32,859 bases of DNA from CAYMLQ01 sp964390795 (GTDB taxonomy: Bacteria; Verrucomicrobiota; Kiritimatiellia; RFP12; UBA1067), in the NCBI GenBank assembly GCA_964390795.1, contig CAYMLQ010000025.1, positions 1-32,859 of the forward strand, written 5' to 3'. A program made the translations under genes and the position numbers. Positions within the stretch are counted from its first letter, which is position 1; every line of letters begins with the position of its first letter. Positions 15,384 to 21,687 of this stretch are shown one piece after another. The notes under the pieces were generated by a model, which was given only the letters and a program-made list of their open reading frames with translations, made no database searches and was not told the DNA's origin.

Positions 15384-15420
15384 GGCTTTGCTTCCTTCTA
15401 CTTGCGGTCCGCTACCTGAG

Positions 15421-15684
15421 TCAGTCGTCGGAGCTTGCGGGAAGCCGCGCCCGCTCCGCACGCTTGCGCGCCGCCCGAGCGGCGATCATCCCTAACGTGA
15501 TCGTGACGGAGGCCGCGACAGATCCCCAGAACAGCTGCCTGCCGCGGATCCCTGCGAGGTACAGGCCCGGTGCGATGAACAGGGTTCTCTTGGCCGTCAG
15601 GCCTAGCGTGCGCGGAAGGCCTCCAGGCCGACCGCGTACTAGGGCCTCGATCGCGTAGTCCGAGGGAGGGGCGCCTTCTTCCAT
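15421..15684 (-). CDS. Small membrane protein, 87 residues
   Basis: Start at ATG 15684, with a TACGCT box 7 bases upstream and no Shine-Dalgarno site. The product has a weakly hydrophobic middle (TLFIAPGLYLAGIRGRQLFW) and one membrane helix (about 51-70: FWGSVAASVTITLGMIAARA), with a basic C-terminus (ARKRAERARLPASSDD). It ends 37 bases upstream of the PcfJ-LRR gene, so both could share a transcript. Unknown role. Confidence 0.6.
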   Translation of the reverse strand: MEEGAPPSDYAIEALVRGRPGGLPRTLGLTAKRTLFIAPGLYLAGIRGRQLFWGSVAASVTITLGMIAARAARKRAERARLPASSDD

Positions 15685-15799
15685 GCGTGGCAGCGTAGCA
15701 GGGCAACAAGATACTTGCCTAGCTACCGGTCTGCGGGGTAGATTGTCAGACAACCGAGGTCCACGCCAACGTGCAGCGCGTCCGCCTCATCGGAGAAAC

Positions 15800-16462
15800 A
15801 TGGCCAACGTAAAAGTCGGGGCTCTTGAGTTTTCTGTTCGTGAAGGTCAGCAGGGGTCCTGGGACCGGGGGATCATCGACGAGGTGGTCCAGCGTGACTG
15901 CTACCGAATCAGTTCGTGGTCTCCCACGAACCCTACCAAGATCCTCGACATCGGCGCGCACATTGGATCTTTCTCTAAGTGGACGGCCACGCGGCTGCCA
16001 AACGCGCAGGTATGGTCTTTTGAGATGATGCCCGAGAACTTCGCCATCTTATCTAAGAACACAGCGATGCTACCCAACGTTCGCGCGACCAACGCGGCGC
16101 TCGGTGACCGATCTGGCACCATTCAGATCTCAGCACTCGGCGAAAACACCGGCGGGAACGCGGTGAACTGGAACTCTTCCGGGGATGTGCCGTCGATCGA
16201 TGTCGCCGATGTTCTGGCAGAATGGAGCTACATCGACTGCCTGAAAATGGACTGCGAGGGCAGCGAGTTTCCCATTCTTCGTCGAATTGCAGCGCTCCCT
16301 GGTGGAGTGCAAGCACACGTAGGGTGCGTACGCGCGGAGGTTCATGGGCCTCGCAACTCGTCTGATCGGCTTGAGTTCATGAAGACCCTGTCAGAAAGCT
16401 TCCCGTATACGTCGGAGTCATGGACAGGGCCTGCTACGTCGCTCGCGTTCGGCTGGCGATAA
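15800..16462 (+). CDS. FkbM-family SAM-dependent methyltransferase
   Basis: A 220-residue protein. Predicted O-methyltransferase of the FkbM type, often modifying sugars or small molecules. Motif I is ILDIGAHIGSFSKW (SAM binding); motif II is VWSFEMMPENFAIL; then NAALGDRSGTIQI, and the FkbM hallmark IDCLKMDCEGSEFPIL. The ATG at 15800 is preceded by GGAGAA; an in-frame extension to the left lacks a ribosome site. The next gene is a glycosyltransferase 20 bases downstream, so the pair probably builds or decorates a glycan, perhaps on the virion or host surface (inference). Confidence 0.88.
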   Translation: MANVKVGALEFSVREGQQGSWDRGIIDEVVQRDCYRISSWSPTNPTKILDIGAHIGSFSKWTATRLPNAQVWSFEMMPENFAILSKNTAMLPNVRATNAALGDRSGTIQISALGENTGGNAVNWNSSGDVPSIDVADVLAEWSYIDCLKMDCEGSEFPILRRIAALPGGVQAHVGCVRAEVHGPRNSSDRLEFMKTLSESFPYTSESWTGPATSLAFGWR

Positions 16463-16482
16463 GATCAAGCGAGGCCAACCAA

Positions 16483-17361
16483 ATGACACCAAGGGTGGTA
16501 GCGGCACTGCAATCTCCAACACTTCTAAACATACTAATCCAGTCGTCTGCATGGAGCCTTTCGGTTCAAGAACTAGGCGACCACGCTGGGCTAAAGGAAA
16601 CGTCACTGGCCGATTTTCCAATCTTGCGCCGACCAGAAGAGCGCGTCGAGCTTGTTCTGGTCTGTTCTCCGGATCACCTGTTCAACGCTCGAAAGATTTG
16701 GCCTCGCGCGAAGATAGCGTGGCTGATCCACAATGGATTCCAGCGCTCGCTGCTCCCTCCGGAGCACGAAGACAAGATCGACTGCATGCTCTGCTTTAGC
16801 GACCGAGTTCGGTGGCTTGCTCAATCGGGCAGACAGAAGCCCGCATTTTTCGTTAGCCCGTATTATGAAGCAAAGCAGTCATGGTCTTGGTCTCCGGGTA
16901 TTTTGTGGAACCTTCGAAATAGACCGGAGACACGATCTGACGACGCCGACGGAATACTTCCTGCAATCACCAGCGGACTAAATCTACGACAGTACGGTCA
17001 AGAGCAAGAGCTTGGTTTTGCGACACCCCAGATTAAGCAGCGGCTGATTGCTTCGTGTTCTGCGTACATGTCATATCTGCACCGATCCGCAGGATTCGGT
17101 CTTGCTGAGCACGAATGCTTGGCAGCCGGTGTCCCAGTTATTGGGGACTGGTGGGGCGACATGGAAGACGAGCTGCCAGCAGAGTACTGGGGCCTTCGGC
17201 ATAACCTAAAAGCCATGCGCGATTCCGCGGTTCGAGTCTGCGAGGACGAGAGCGGAGCGCGCGAGCTTTCAAGCCTCGGACTAGAATACATCAGGAGGTA
17301 CAGAACCAAAGACCGGATGGACGACAGCATCGCTGAAATGCTGTCTCGGATCGGCCTGTAG
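16483..17361 (+). CDS. GT-B glycosyltransferase (GT4-like)
   Basis: A 292-residue protein. The C-terminal half has the GT4-type E-x7-E signature: SAGFGLAEHECLAAGVPVIGDWWGD, which binds the nucleotide-sugar donor. The N-terminal half has Rossmann-like strands (VELVLVCSPDHLF, KIAWLIHNGFQ, IDCMLCFSDRV). Length is short for GT4 (usually 350-400), so the N-terminal domain may be reduced. The ATG at 16483 follows GAGG; the longer frame from 16420 overlaps the methyltransferase. The sequence is A+T-richer than the neighbours, suggesting recent acquisition. Substrate unknown. Confidence 0.82.
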   Translation: MTPRVVAALQSPTLLNILIQSSAWSLSVQELGDHAGLKETSLADFPILRRPEERVELVLVCSPDHLFNARKIWPRAKIAWLIHNGFQRSLLPPEHEDKIDCMLCFSDRVRWLAQSGRQKPAFFVSPYYEAKQSWSWSPGILWNLRNRPETRSDDADGILPAITSGLNLRQYGQEQELGFATPQIKQRLIASCSAYMSYLHRSAGFGLAEHECLAAGVPVIGDWWGDMEDELPAEYWGLRHNLKAMRDSAVRVCEDESGARELSSLGLEYIRRYRTKDRMDDSIAEMLSRIGL

Positions 17362-17362
17362 C

Positions 17363-17545
17363 TTAGTACCCCCCACTCTTGAACCACCCCGACCCCTTCA
17401 GCGTGAAGCTGGTGGCCGGGATCGTGCGCGTAGCCTCGCCGCCGCACGACTTGTCGTTGCAGCGGTCGATGGGCTGCTCCGTGATGCGCTGCTCGACCTC
17501 GAAGTGCTTGCCGCACTTCCGGCACGCATACTCGTAGACCGGCAT
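17363..17545 (-). CDS. FmdB-type zinc ribbon protein
   Basis: A 60-residue protein with the standard FmdB (Zinc_ribbon_8) pattern: MPVYEYACRKCGKHFEVEQ, a second Cys pair (C-N-D-K-S-C-G-G-E-A), then the tail F-T-L-K-G-S-G-W-F-K-S-G-G-Y. Zinc would be held by C8-x2-C11 and C29-x4-C34. The family name comes from a proposed regulator of formamidase genes; most members have no proven function. Length is typical. It starts two bases after the preceding gene ends, so it is probably cotranscribed. Confidence 0.88.
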   Translation of the reverse strand: MPVYEYACRKCGKHFEVEQRITEQPIDRCNDKSCGGEATRTIPATSFTLKGSGWFKSGGY

Positions 17546-17547
17546 GT

Positions 17548-18003
17548 CTAGTTCAGCTCGCTCGCGTCGATTTCGCGGATGTCATCGTCGATGTCAGTGT
17601 CGTGGTCGTGTGCTTCATGCTCGTGGTTCTCGCCGCAGTCAACGCACGCGCCCCGCATCGGCTCGTCGCTGAGCGCCCACCGCTCCTCAAAGTAGTGGTT
17701 TTCGCTGCCGGGTATCGGTTCCAGCTTGACGAACTTCAGTGCCGTGCGGCGCGAGACGGCCATGGTCTGCCCGAGCTTGACGGGATGCTTGCCCTCCCGG
17801 TGCTTCTCGATGACGTAATCAGCTATGTGGTTGAGAAGACCAGCCGCTGGCTCCATCAGAAAGAGCGGGATGCCGCGGATTTCAAGCTCCGGGCAGCCGT
17901 ACTTCGCCATGCCATGGGTATGAATCCACCCCATCTCGGCAGCGCCCGTGCTTACAATATGAATCTCGATCGAGTCTTCGATGCTGTGTGTATTGTTGGT
18001 CAT
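17548..18003 (-). CDS. Conserved hypothetical with WIHTHGM motif and His/Asp-rich tail
   Basis: A 151-residue protein. The motif G-W-I-H-T-H-G-M-x-K-Y-G-C-P-E-L-E-I (about 25-42) is one I know from uncharacterised bacterial proteins; I cannot name the family with certainty. A helix follows (AGLLNHIADYVIEKHREG). The C-terminus has a possible metal site, C-V-D-C, then H-E-H-E-A-H-D-H-D and an acidic run. AGGAGGAG precedes the ATG at 18003. The His and Cys residues suggest metal binding (inference). Confidence 0.75.
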   Translation of the reverse strand: MTNNTHSIEDSIEIHIVSTGAAEMGWIHTHGMAKYGCPELEIRGIPLFLMEPAAGLLNHIADYVIEKHREGKHPVKLGQTMAVSRRTALKFVKLEPIPGSENHYFEERWALSDEPMRGACVDCGENHEHEAHDHDTDIDDDIREIDASELN

Positions 18004-18030
18004 CGCAATCTCCTCCTGATCAGCCTGTCT

Positions 18031-18225
18031 CTACTTCTCGCCCTGTTTGCGCCCAGCTTGCTTGCCGAGAAGGTAGGCAGCCCAAGCGCACGCGCCAACG
18101 AGCGCGAGGCTCTTCGCCGTGTACCACCAGACGAAGTACTCGGGATTTTCCCGGATTGCAGAGACGGCGTTCTCTTGCCAGCCAGCGCCAAGCGATGGTC
18201 GAGCCGTAGAGACCTGATAACTCAT
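18031..18225 (-). CDS. Small membrane protein, 64 residues
   Basis: Start chosen at ATG 18225 (MSYQVSTARPSLGAG) with GGGAAGAG upstream. One membrane helix (about 33-55: VWWYTAKSLALVGACAWAAYLL) is followed by a lysine-rich end GKQAGRKQGEK. The MSY start recalls the two M23 proteins. No function assigned. Confidence 0.65.
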   Translation of the reverse strand: MSYQVSTARPSLGAGWQENAVSAIRENPEYFVWWYTAKSLALVGACAWAAYLLGKQAGRKQGEK

Positions 18226-18259
18226 AGCACTCTTCCCCTGTTTGCCCGAGATCTCCGCC

Positions 18260-18739
18260 TCAGCGCCGCCGCCGACGGCCGCGCCCACGCCGACGACCCG
18301 TCGGTGGCGCAGGAGGCTGGAACGGGAGATCGGTTACGGCAGTGACGCTTCGGCGAGCAGGCATCGGCTGGAAGGGTACCGACACGGCCGTCACCGCACT
18401 ACGCGGCGTCTGGAACCATGCCGACGACGGGACCGGCGGCAGCGCACGCACGGGACGATAGTTGCCAGCGTAGCCGGTGTGCCGCACCGTAGCCGTTGGG
18501 CCCATCGCCTGCGCCTGCGCAGAAGCGCTCGTACGCGAAAACTGAGCCACTTGCGTCGGGCGCGGCCCCATCGTGTCCGCAGAGCGCTGTGCGATCGGCG
18601 CAAGCGCAGTACGAGGAGCCATCTGGCCAGCGGCAGTCGTCGACCGGATCGGGGCCACTTGAGCAGGACGCACGAGGCGCGGAACCTGAGCAGAGGCCCG
18701 ACTGAATGGAACGGCACCAAGCGGGCGATGGTAGGACAC
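18260..18739 (-). CDS. Low-complexity protein with Arg-rich C-terminus
   Basis: Start at GTG 18739, preceded by AAGGAG at good spacing; the frame is open further but without a ribosome site. The 159-residue product is rich in Ala, Pro, Arg, Ser and Thr, with loose internal repeats (V-P-F-Q-P-M-P / L-P-F-Q-P-P; S-A-V-T-A-V / S-V-T-A-V-T) and ends GRRRGRGRRRRR. Probably disordered; a nucleic-acid or capsid-interior binding role would suit the basic tail but is inferred. Low complexity also leaves some doubt that it is a gene. Confidence 0.55.
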   Translation of the reverse strand: MSYHRPLGAVPFSRASAQVPRLVRPAQVAPIRSTTAAGQMAPRTALAPIAQRSADTMGPRPTQVAQFSRTSASAQAQAMGPTATVRHTGYAGNYRPVRALPPVPSSAWFQTPRSAVTAVSVPFQPMPARRSVTAVTDLPFQPPAPPTGRRRGRGRRRRR

Positions 18740-18794
18740 TGTGGAACTCCTTCGGCGAGGACCGCAAAGGCCTACCATGCCACGACTTGCAAGT

Positions 18795-19112
18795 CTACGG
18801 CTGCCCGGCCCGAGCGCTGCGGGCAAGAGCGATGCGATAGAGCACGAGATAGCCGACGAGGTCGATCACAGCATCTTCGCCCGCCGCGCTGCCTCTTGCG
18901 ATGCGCGACAGCTTGTCGTCGATACGCACGAGAATCTGCGCACTCGCGTCCATGTCTCGGCTGAACACGCGCACTGGATTAAGGGCAGAGTCGCCGTACG
19001 CGATGTTCTTCTCAACCAGCATCTCAGCAATCGCCATGCACTGCGCGAGAATCTCTGGCCCGTTTGGGCACTCCAGGGCGCGTCGCTGTAGCTGCTCGAA
19101 CGAAACGGTCAC
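18795..19112 (-). CDS. Nmad1/DUF1599-like protein
   Basis: A 105-residue protein starting at GTG 19112 (overlapping the upstream stop as GTGA). The pattern K-N-I-A-Y-G-D-S-A...V-R-I-D-D-K-L-S-R-I...G-E-D-A-V-I-D-L-V-G-Y-L-V-L-Y fits the nucleotide modification associated domain 1 (DUF1599): helical, with conserved Y-G, DKL-R and D-L-x-G-Y. The family is linked by comparative genomics to modified DNA bases in phages. The MT-A70 methyltransferase at 3600-4181 is a possible functional partner. The family call is by pattern; moderately sure. Confidence 0.7.
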   Translation of the reverse strand: MTVSFEQLQRRALECPNGPEILAQCMAIAEMLVEKNIAYGDSALNPVRVFSRDMDASAQILVRIDDKLSRIARGSAAGEDAVIDLVGYLVLYRIALARSARAGQP

Positions 19113-19279
19113 TTGGCCTCGCGATCTTTTTCGCGGAGCGACTTGATGATCAGCAGCCTGACCCACGATGATGCCGACAGCCCGTCGGCGGCTGCCTCCG
19201 CCTTGATGCGCGCTGACATCTCGTCATCGACCGCGAACGACAAGAACTTGCCTTTCACTTTCTTCTGATCCTCTTCCAT
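19109..19279 (-). CDS. 56-residue ribbon-helix-helix DNA-binding protein
   Basis: Translated by eye: MEEDQKKVKGKFLSFAVDDE, then MSARIKAEAAADGLSASSWV, then RLLIIKSLREKDREAK. It has a short N-terminal strand (KFLSFAV), helix A (DEMSARIKAEAAADG), the turn LSAS and helix B (SWVRLLIIKSL), as in Arc/CopG-like repressors. Its ATG overlaps the stop of the secreted-protein gene (TGATG), and its TGA overlaps the GTG start of the Nmad1-like gene (GTGA). A regulator or antitoxin-like role is possible; no toxin is adjacent. Confidence 0.75.
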   Translation of the reverse strand: MEEDQKKVKGKFLSFAVDDEMSARIKAEAAADGLSASSWVRLLIIKSLREKDREAK

Positions 19280-19866
19280 CAGTATGCCTCGTTTGCTGGA
19301 ATCAATCCGTTGATGGGGACAGCTCTTGGGCGGGCAGGGGTTGTATCCCGCGGCCCAAGGAAAACGTTGTGGGTGCGCCCGCAGCTGATGCGTGCAAGAG
19401 GGCTGCGCGCCGCGTCAACGGCGCTGCCCCAGTGGATCGCGCGGTTCTGACACGGGTCGCAGAGCATCCCCGGTTGCCATTGGCGACGGCACGGGGCGAG
19501 GAGCCGCCCGTCGCCCACGGCGTCCACCAGCTGAACAATGGGGGCAGGCGCCGTCTCGCGTGTTACGAGGGCTGTGCGTGCACGGTTTGCGTTGGCTGGC
19601 ATTCCCTCACGCACCACAGCTGAGTAGGCACGCGCAAGCTCAACGAACCCCTTGTTCCGCCACGCCGGAAGCTCCTTACGTTTGTGGAGCACGGCGATGA
19701 TCGCAGGATGGTCGGGCACGAGGCTGTACCCCGCCTCGCCTACCAGCACTTTGATCATGACGAGCCTGGTCTCCTCGTCCCAGACGTTGGCTCGTGCCAG
19801 CGGCACAGCAGCCAGCCCCAGTGACAAGGCAGCCAGACACGCACAGATGATTGATCGCTTCTTCAT
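19279..19866 (-). CDS. Secreted protein, possible wall hydrolase
   Basis: A 195-residue protein from ATG 19866 (GGAGG upstream). It has a Sec-type signal peptide: KKR, a hydrophobic core (SIICACLAALSLGLAAV) and cleavage probably after ARA near residue 27. The mature part starts with a helix (DEETRLVMIKVLVGEAGYS) and contains DHPAIIAVLHKR, Cys-rich PCRRQWQPGMLCDPC and a C-terminal T-H-N-V-F-L-G. The E-A-G and A-I-I-A-V-L-x-x-R pattern slightly recalls SleB-type or lysozyme-like wall hydrolases, but I cannot confirm it. Driven by the strong promoter at 19949-19977. Confidence 0.75.
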   Translation of the reverse strand: MKKRSIICACLAALSLGLAAVPLARANVWDEETRLVMIKVLVGEAGYSLVPDHPAIIAVLHKRKELPAWRNKGFVELARAYSAVVREGMPANANRARTALVTRETAPAPIVQLVDAVGDGRLLAPCRRQWQPGMLCDPCQNRAIHWGSAVDAARSPLARISCGRTHNVFLGPRDTTPARPRAVPINGLIPANEAY

Positions 19867-19948
19867 TCGCACCTCCAAACCAGGGCCCATCTAACCCATC
19901 AACATCAGGGTAGGCAAGCCTAGCGTCGGACATTTTGATGGTGCCCAC

Positions 19949-19977
19949 TGTATAGCGACCCCTTTTCTCAATGTCAA
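19949..19977 (-). promoter_or_regulatory. Strong sigma-70-type promoter
   Basis: Consensus TTGACA, an exact 17-base spacer and TATACA on the minus strand. It would drive the secreted-protein gene (ATG 19866, leader ~75 bases) and the leftward genes after it. The 290-base stretch 19867-20157 shows no gene I trust. Confidence 0.72.
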
Positions 19978-20079
19978 GGGGCCGATGCTGATGGCGAAGT
20001 TTCGGCGCTCCTGCTGGCTGGACGGTCAAGGCGGCCTGTGTCACGGTCCCGGGGCCTGCGGAGGCGTGTGAGAGCGCGC

Positions 20080-20100
20080 CCAGGCAGGGCCCCCGCCTGG
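20080..20100 (-). terminator. Hairpin downstream of the tRNA gene
   Basis: CCAGGC and GCCTGG pair over 6 bp around a G/C-rich 9-base loop, about 60 bases past the tRNA 3' end. No T-run; could be a terminator or processing signal. Confidence 0.35.
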
Positions 20101-20157
20101 TCGTCGTCTCACTGTCCTTCCTCCCCCGGACGAGACGGCGACCAGGGGGCCCACCTA

Positions 20158-20233
20158 TGGCGCTCCAGGCAGGAGTCGAACCTGCGACCAACGGCTTAGG
20201 AAGCCGCTGCTCTATCCTCTGAGCTACTGGAGC
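20158..20233 (-). tRNA. tRNA-Arg (anticodon CCU)
   Basis: A 76-base cloverleaf reading leftward: acceptor GCTCCAG/CTGGAGC, D stem GCTC/GAGC, anticodon stem GCGGC/GCCGT with loop TTCCTAA (anticodon CCT, reads AGG), T arm GCAGG-TTCGACT-CCTGC, discriminator G and an encoded CCA. All arms pair, with one G-U in the anticodon stem. The first base follows the stop codon of the 98-residue gene with no gap, so the two are cotranscribed. Phage tRNAs for AGG are common where the host uses AGG rarely. It lies 375 bases from the integrase gene; whether it is an attachment site cannot be judged. Confidence 0.93.
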
Positions 20234-20530
20234 CTAGCCTTCGCGCGTGAGCTTCATCGCGTAGGCAAAATTCTCGGCCACGTACCTGGGGGCCATGAGC
20301 GCAGAGATGCCACACGGAACGGCGAGCCGCTCCATGAGCATCTTGCACTCGGCGCATAGCGGTAGGCCGTCCGACATGATCACGATCTGAGCGTTCCGAT
20401 CAAGCGGGAGCCGCTTCCACAGCAGAGCGGCACGCCGCTCGAACCTGTTGACCGTGTGCCATGGGTCGAACGTGCAGATCAGCACCTTGCCCGAGGTGCG
20501 TGGCGTCTCATCGTTCTCTTCGTCGTCCAC
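20234..20530 (-). CDS. Hypothetical protein, 98 residues
   Basis: Starts at GTG 20530 with AGGGG upstream. The N-terminus is acidic (DDEENDETPRTSG), followed by alternating strands and helices (KVLICTFDPWHTVNRF, AQIVIMSDGLPLCAECKMLMERL). The strand-D-x-W and C-A-E-C elements give no family match. The stop codon abuts the tRNA gene. Function unknown. Confidence 0.7.
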   Translation of the reverse strand: MDDEENDETPRTSGKVLICTFDPWHTVNRFERRAALLWKRLPLDRNAQIVIMSDGLPLCAECKMLMERLAVPCGISALMAPRYVAENFAYAMKLTREG

Positions 20531-20555
20531 GTTGCCCCTGGCTGGTCACCACCGA

Positions 20556-20584
20556 GTGGCAACGCCTGTAGAGCGTGATAACAT
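20556..20584 (+). promoter_or_regulatory. Promoter candidate for the integrase gene
   Basis: GTGGCA, a 17-base spacer and TAACAT; transcription would begin near 20591, close to the ATG at 20608. Confidence 0.42.
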
Positions 20585-20607
20585 GAACGACGAAGCGTGT
20601 TCCTGCC

Positions 20608-21687
20608 ATGACAGATCACATCAAAGTGGGGGGAGTCGGGCTGGTTCCTGCAACCAACCTAGACGCGCTGCGTCGCTTTGGGCGCGGCGACCCTGCGCGC
20701 CTGAAGATGCACCTGGAGTCGCTGGCCGCCTTCTTGGAGCAACAGTCGAACCACACCAAGCGCGCGTACGCATTTGCACTGAAGCAGTTCTTCACCCTGC
20801 ACGACTGGGTCTGCCCAGAGGACGTGAACGTCGCTCATGTCGCCGCGTGGAAGAAGCGCATGAAGACCGAGGGCAAGAGTGACGCGACCATCCAGGCACG
20901 TCTCGCGGCACTCACAAGCTACTTCAACTTCTTGATGCTCCCCCATGGCGCCACCACCGAACCGCTGGTTCGCGCCAACCCGGCGATGGCGATCACACGC
21001 GACGACGTGCGAGTGACGCCCTTCGGCCGGTCGCACATCCTCGACTGGGACAAGTTCAAGCGCATCCTCGACGCCCTTACTGGCGACGACGCACGAACCG
21101 CCCGCGACCGAGCCATCCTGATTTTCTTTGCCTACACCGGGCGCCGTCGCTCTGAGGTCGCTAACCTGCGCATCGGAGACCTTCACCTCGAAGGTCCCGA
21201 GCGATGGTACAAGGCCATGGTGAAAGGCCACAAAGAGCAGAAGTTCGACCTGCCATCGATCGTCTACGAAGCTCTTGTCACCTACTGGAAGGCCGCGGGC
21301 CGCTGGGGGAAGCTGCGACCGGAGCACGGCGTGTTCAGCGAGGCGAAGCCGAACATCAAACGCCGCATGCTCGGCATCGGTAAGAACGACCCCCTGAACG
21401 ACGAGACGCTGCGACGCATCCTGATTGAGGCCGCGCATCGCGCCGGGATCGACAAAGATCCCGACGTCCATCCACACGCCATTCGACACATGGTCGCGCG
21501 CGACATGCTACGCGCCAAGATTCCGCTCCAGGACATCCAAGACGCGCTTGGCCATGCGTCTCCTGCGACGACGCAGATCTATACGAAGCAGATCGGTGGC
21601 CAGCGCAACGCGCACGAGAGCGCGCTGCTCACTGTGCGCGGGGTGAATCCTGCTCCACCCAGCGCCTCAGCAGACGAGATCAAGTAG
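20608..21687 (+). CDS. Tyrosine recombinase / integrase (XerC/D-like)
   Basis: A 359-residue protein that would cut and rejoin DNA through a 3'-phosphotyrosine intermediate. The N-terminal SAM-like core-binding domain lies at ~30-110 (LESLAAFLEQQSNHTKRAYAF). The catalytic domain (~145-340) has R180 (YTGRRRSEVANL), K206 (MVKGHKEQK), H290-x-x-R293 (HPHAIRHMVA), H316 (LGHAS) and Y325 (TTQIYTK), a complete set. No Arm-type N-terminal extension is clear. It supports a temperate phage or resolvase of genome multimers. The gene overlaps the convergent LRR-ART-NUDIX gene by 8 bases and lies near a tRNA-Arg. Confidence 0.93.
   Translation: MTDHIKVGGVGLVPATNLDALRRFGRGDPARLKMHLESLAAFLEQQSNHTKRAYAFALKQFFTLHDWVCPEDVNVAHVAAWKKRMKTEGKSDATIQARLAALTSYFNFLMLPHGATTEPLVRANPAMAITRDDVRVTPFGRSHILDWDKFKRILDALTGDDARTARDRAILIFFAYTGRRRSEVANLRIGDLHLEGPERWYKAMVKGHKEQKFDLPSIVYEALVTYWKAAGRWGKLRPEHGVFSEAKPNIKRRMLGIGKNDPLNDETLRRILIEAAHRAGIDKDPDVHPHAIRHMVARDMLRAKIPLQDIQDALGHASPATTQIYTKQIGGQRNAHESALLTVRGVNPAPPSASADEIK

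Noticed and set aside
14697..15419. 240-residue plus-strand frame opposite the PcfJ-LRR gene
   Set aside because: The minus strand encodes the PcfJ-like domain matched by the paralogue at 2-1555.
18242..18964. 240-residue Arg-rich frame on the plus strand
   Set aside because: Composition is typical of antisense frames in G+C-rich DNA; minus-strand genes with ribosome sites and a recognisable Nmad1-like motif cover the region.
19676..20191. 171-residue minus-strand frame across the tRNA and promoter
   Set aside because: It would cover the tRNA gene and the strong promoter, and has no ribosome site or domain.
20158..20233. att site at the tRNA gene
   Set aside because: No second copy of the tRNA 3' end is visible in the window, so the idea is only noted as a possibility in the findings.
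20659..21489. 276-residue frame antisense to the integrase
   Set aside because: The integrase frame has all catalytic residues; the antisense frame has none and lacks a start signal.
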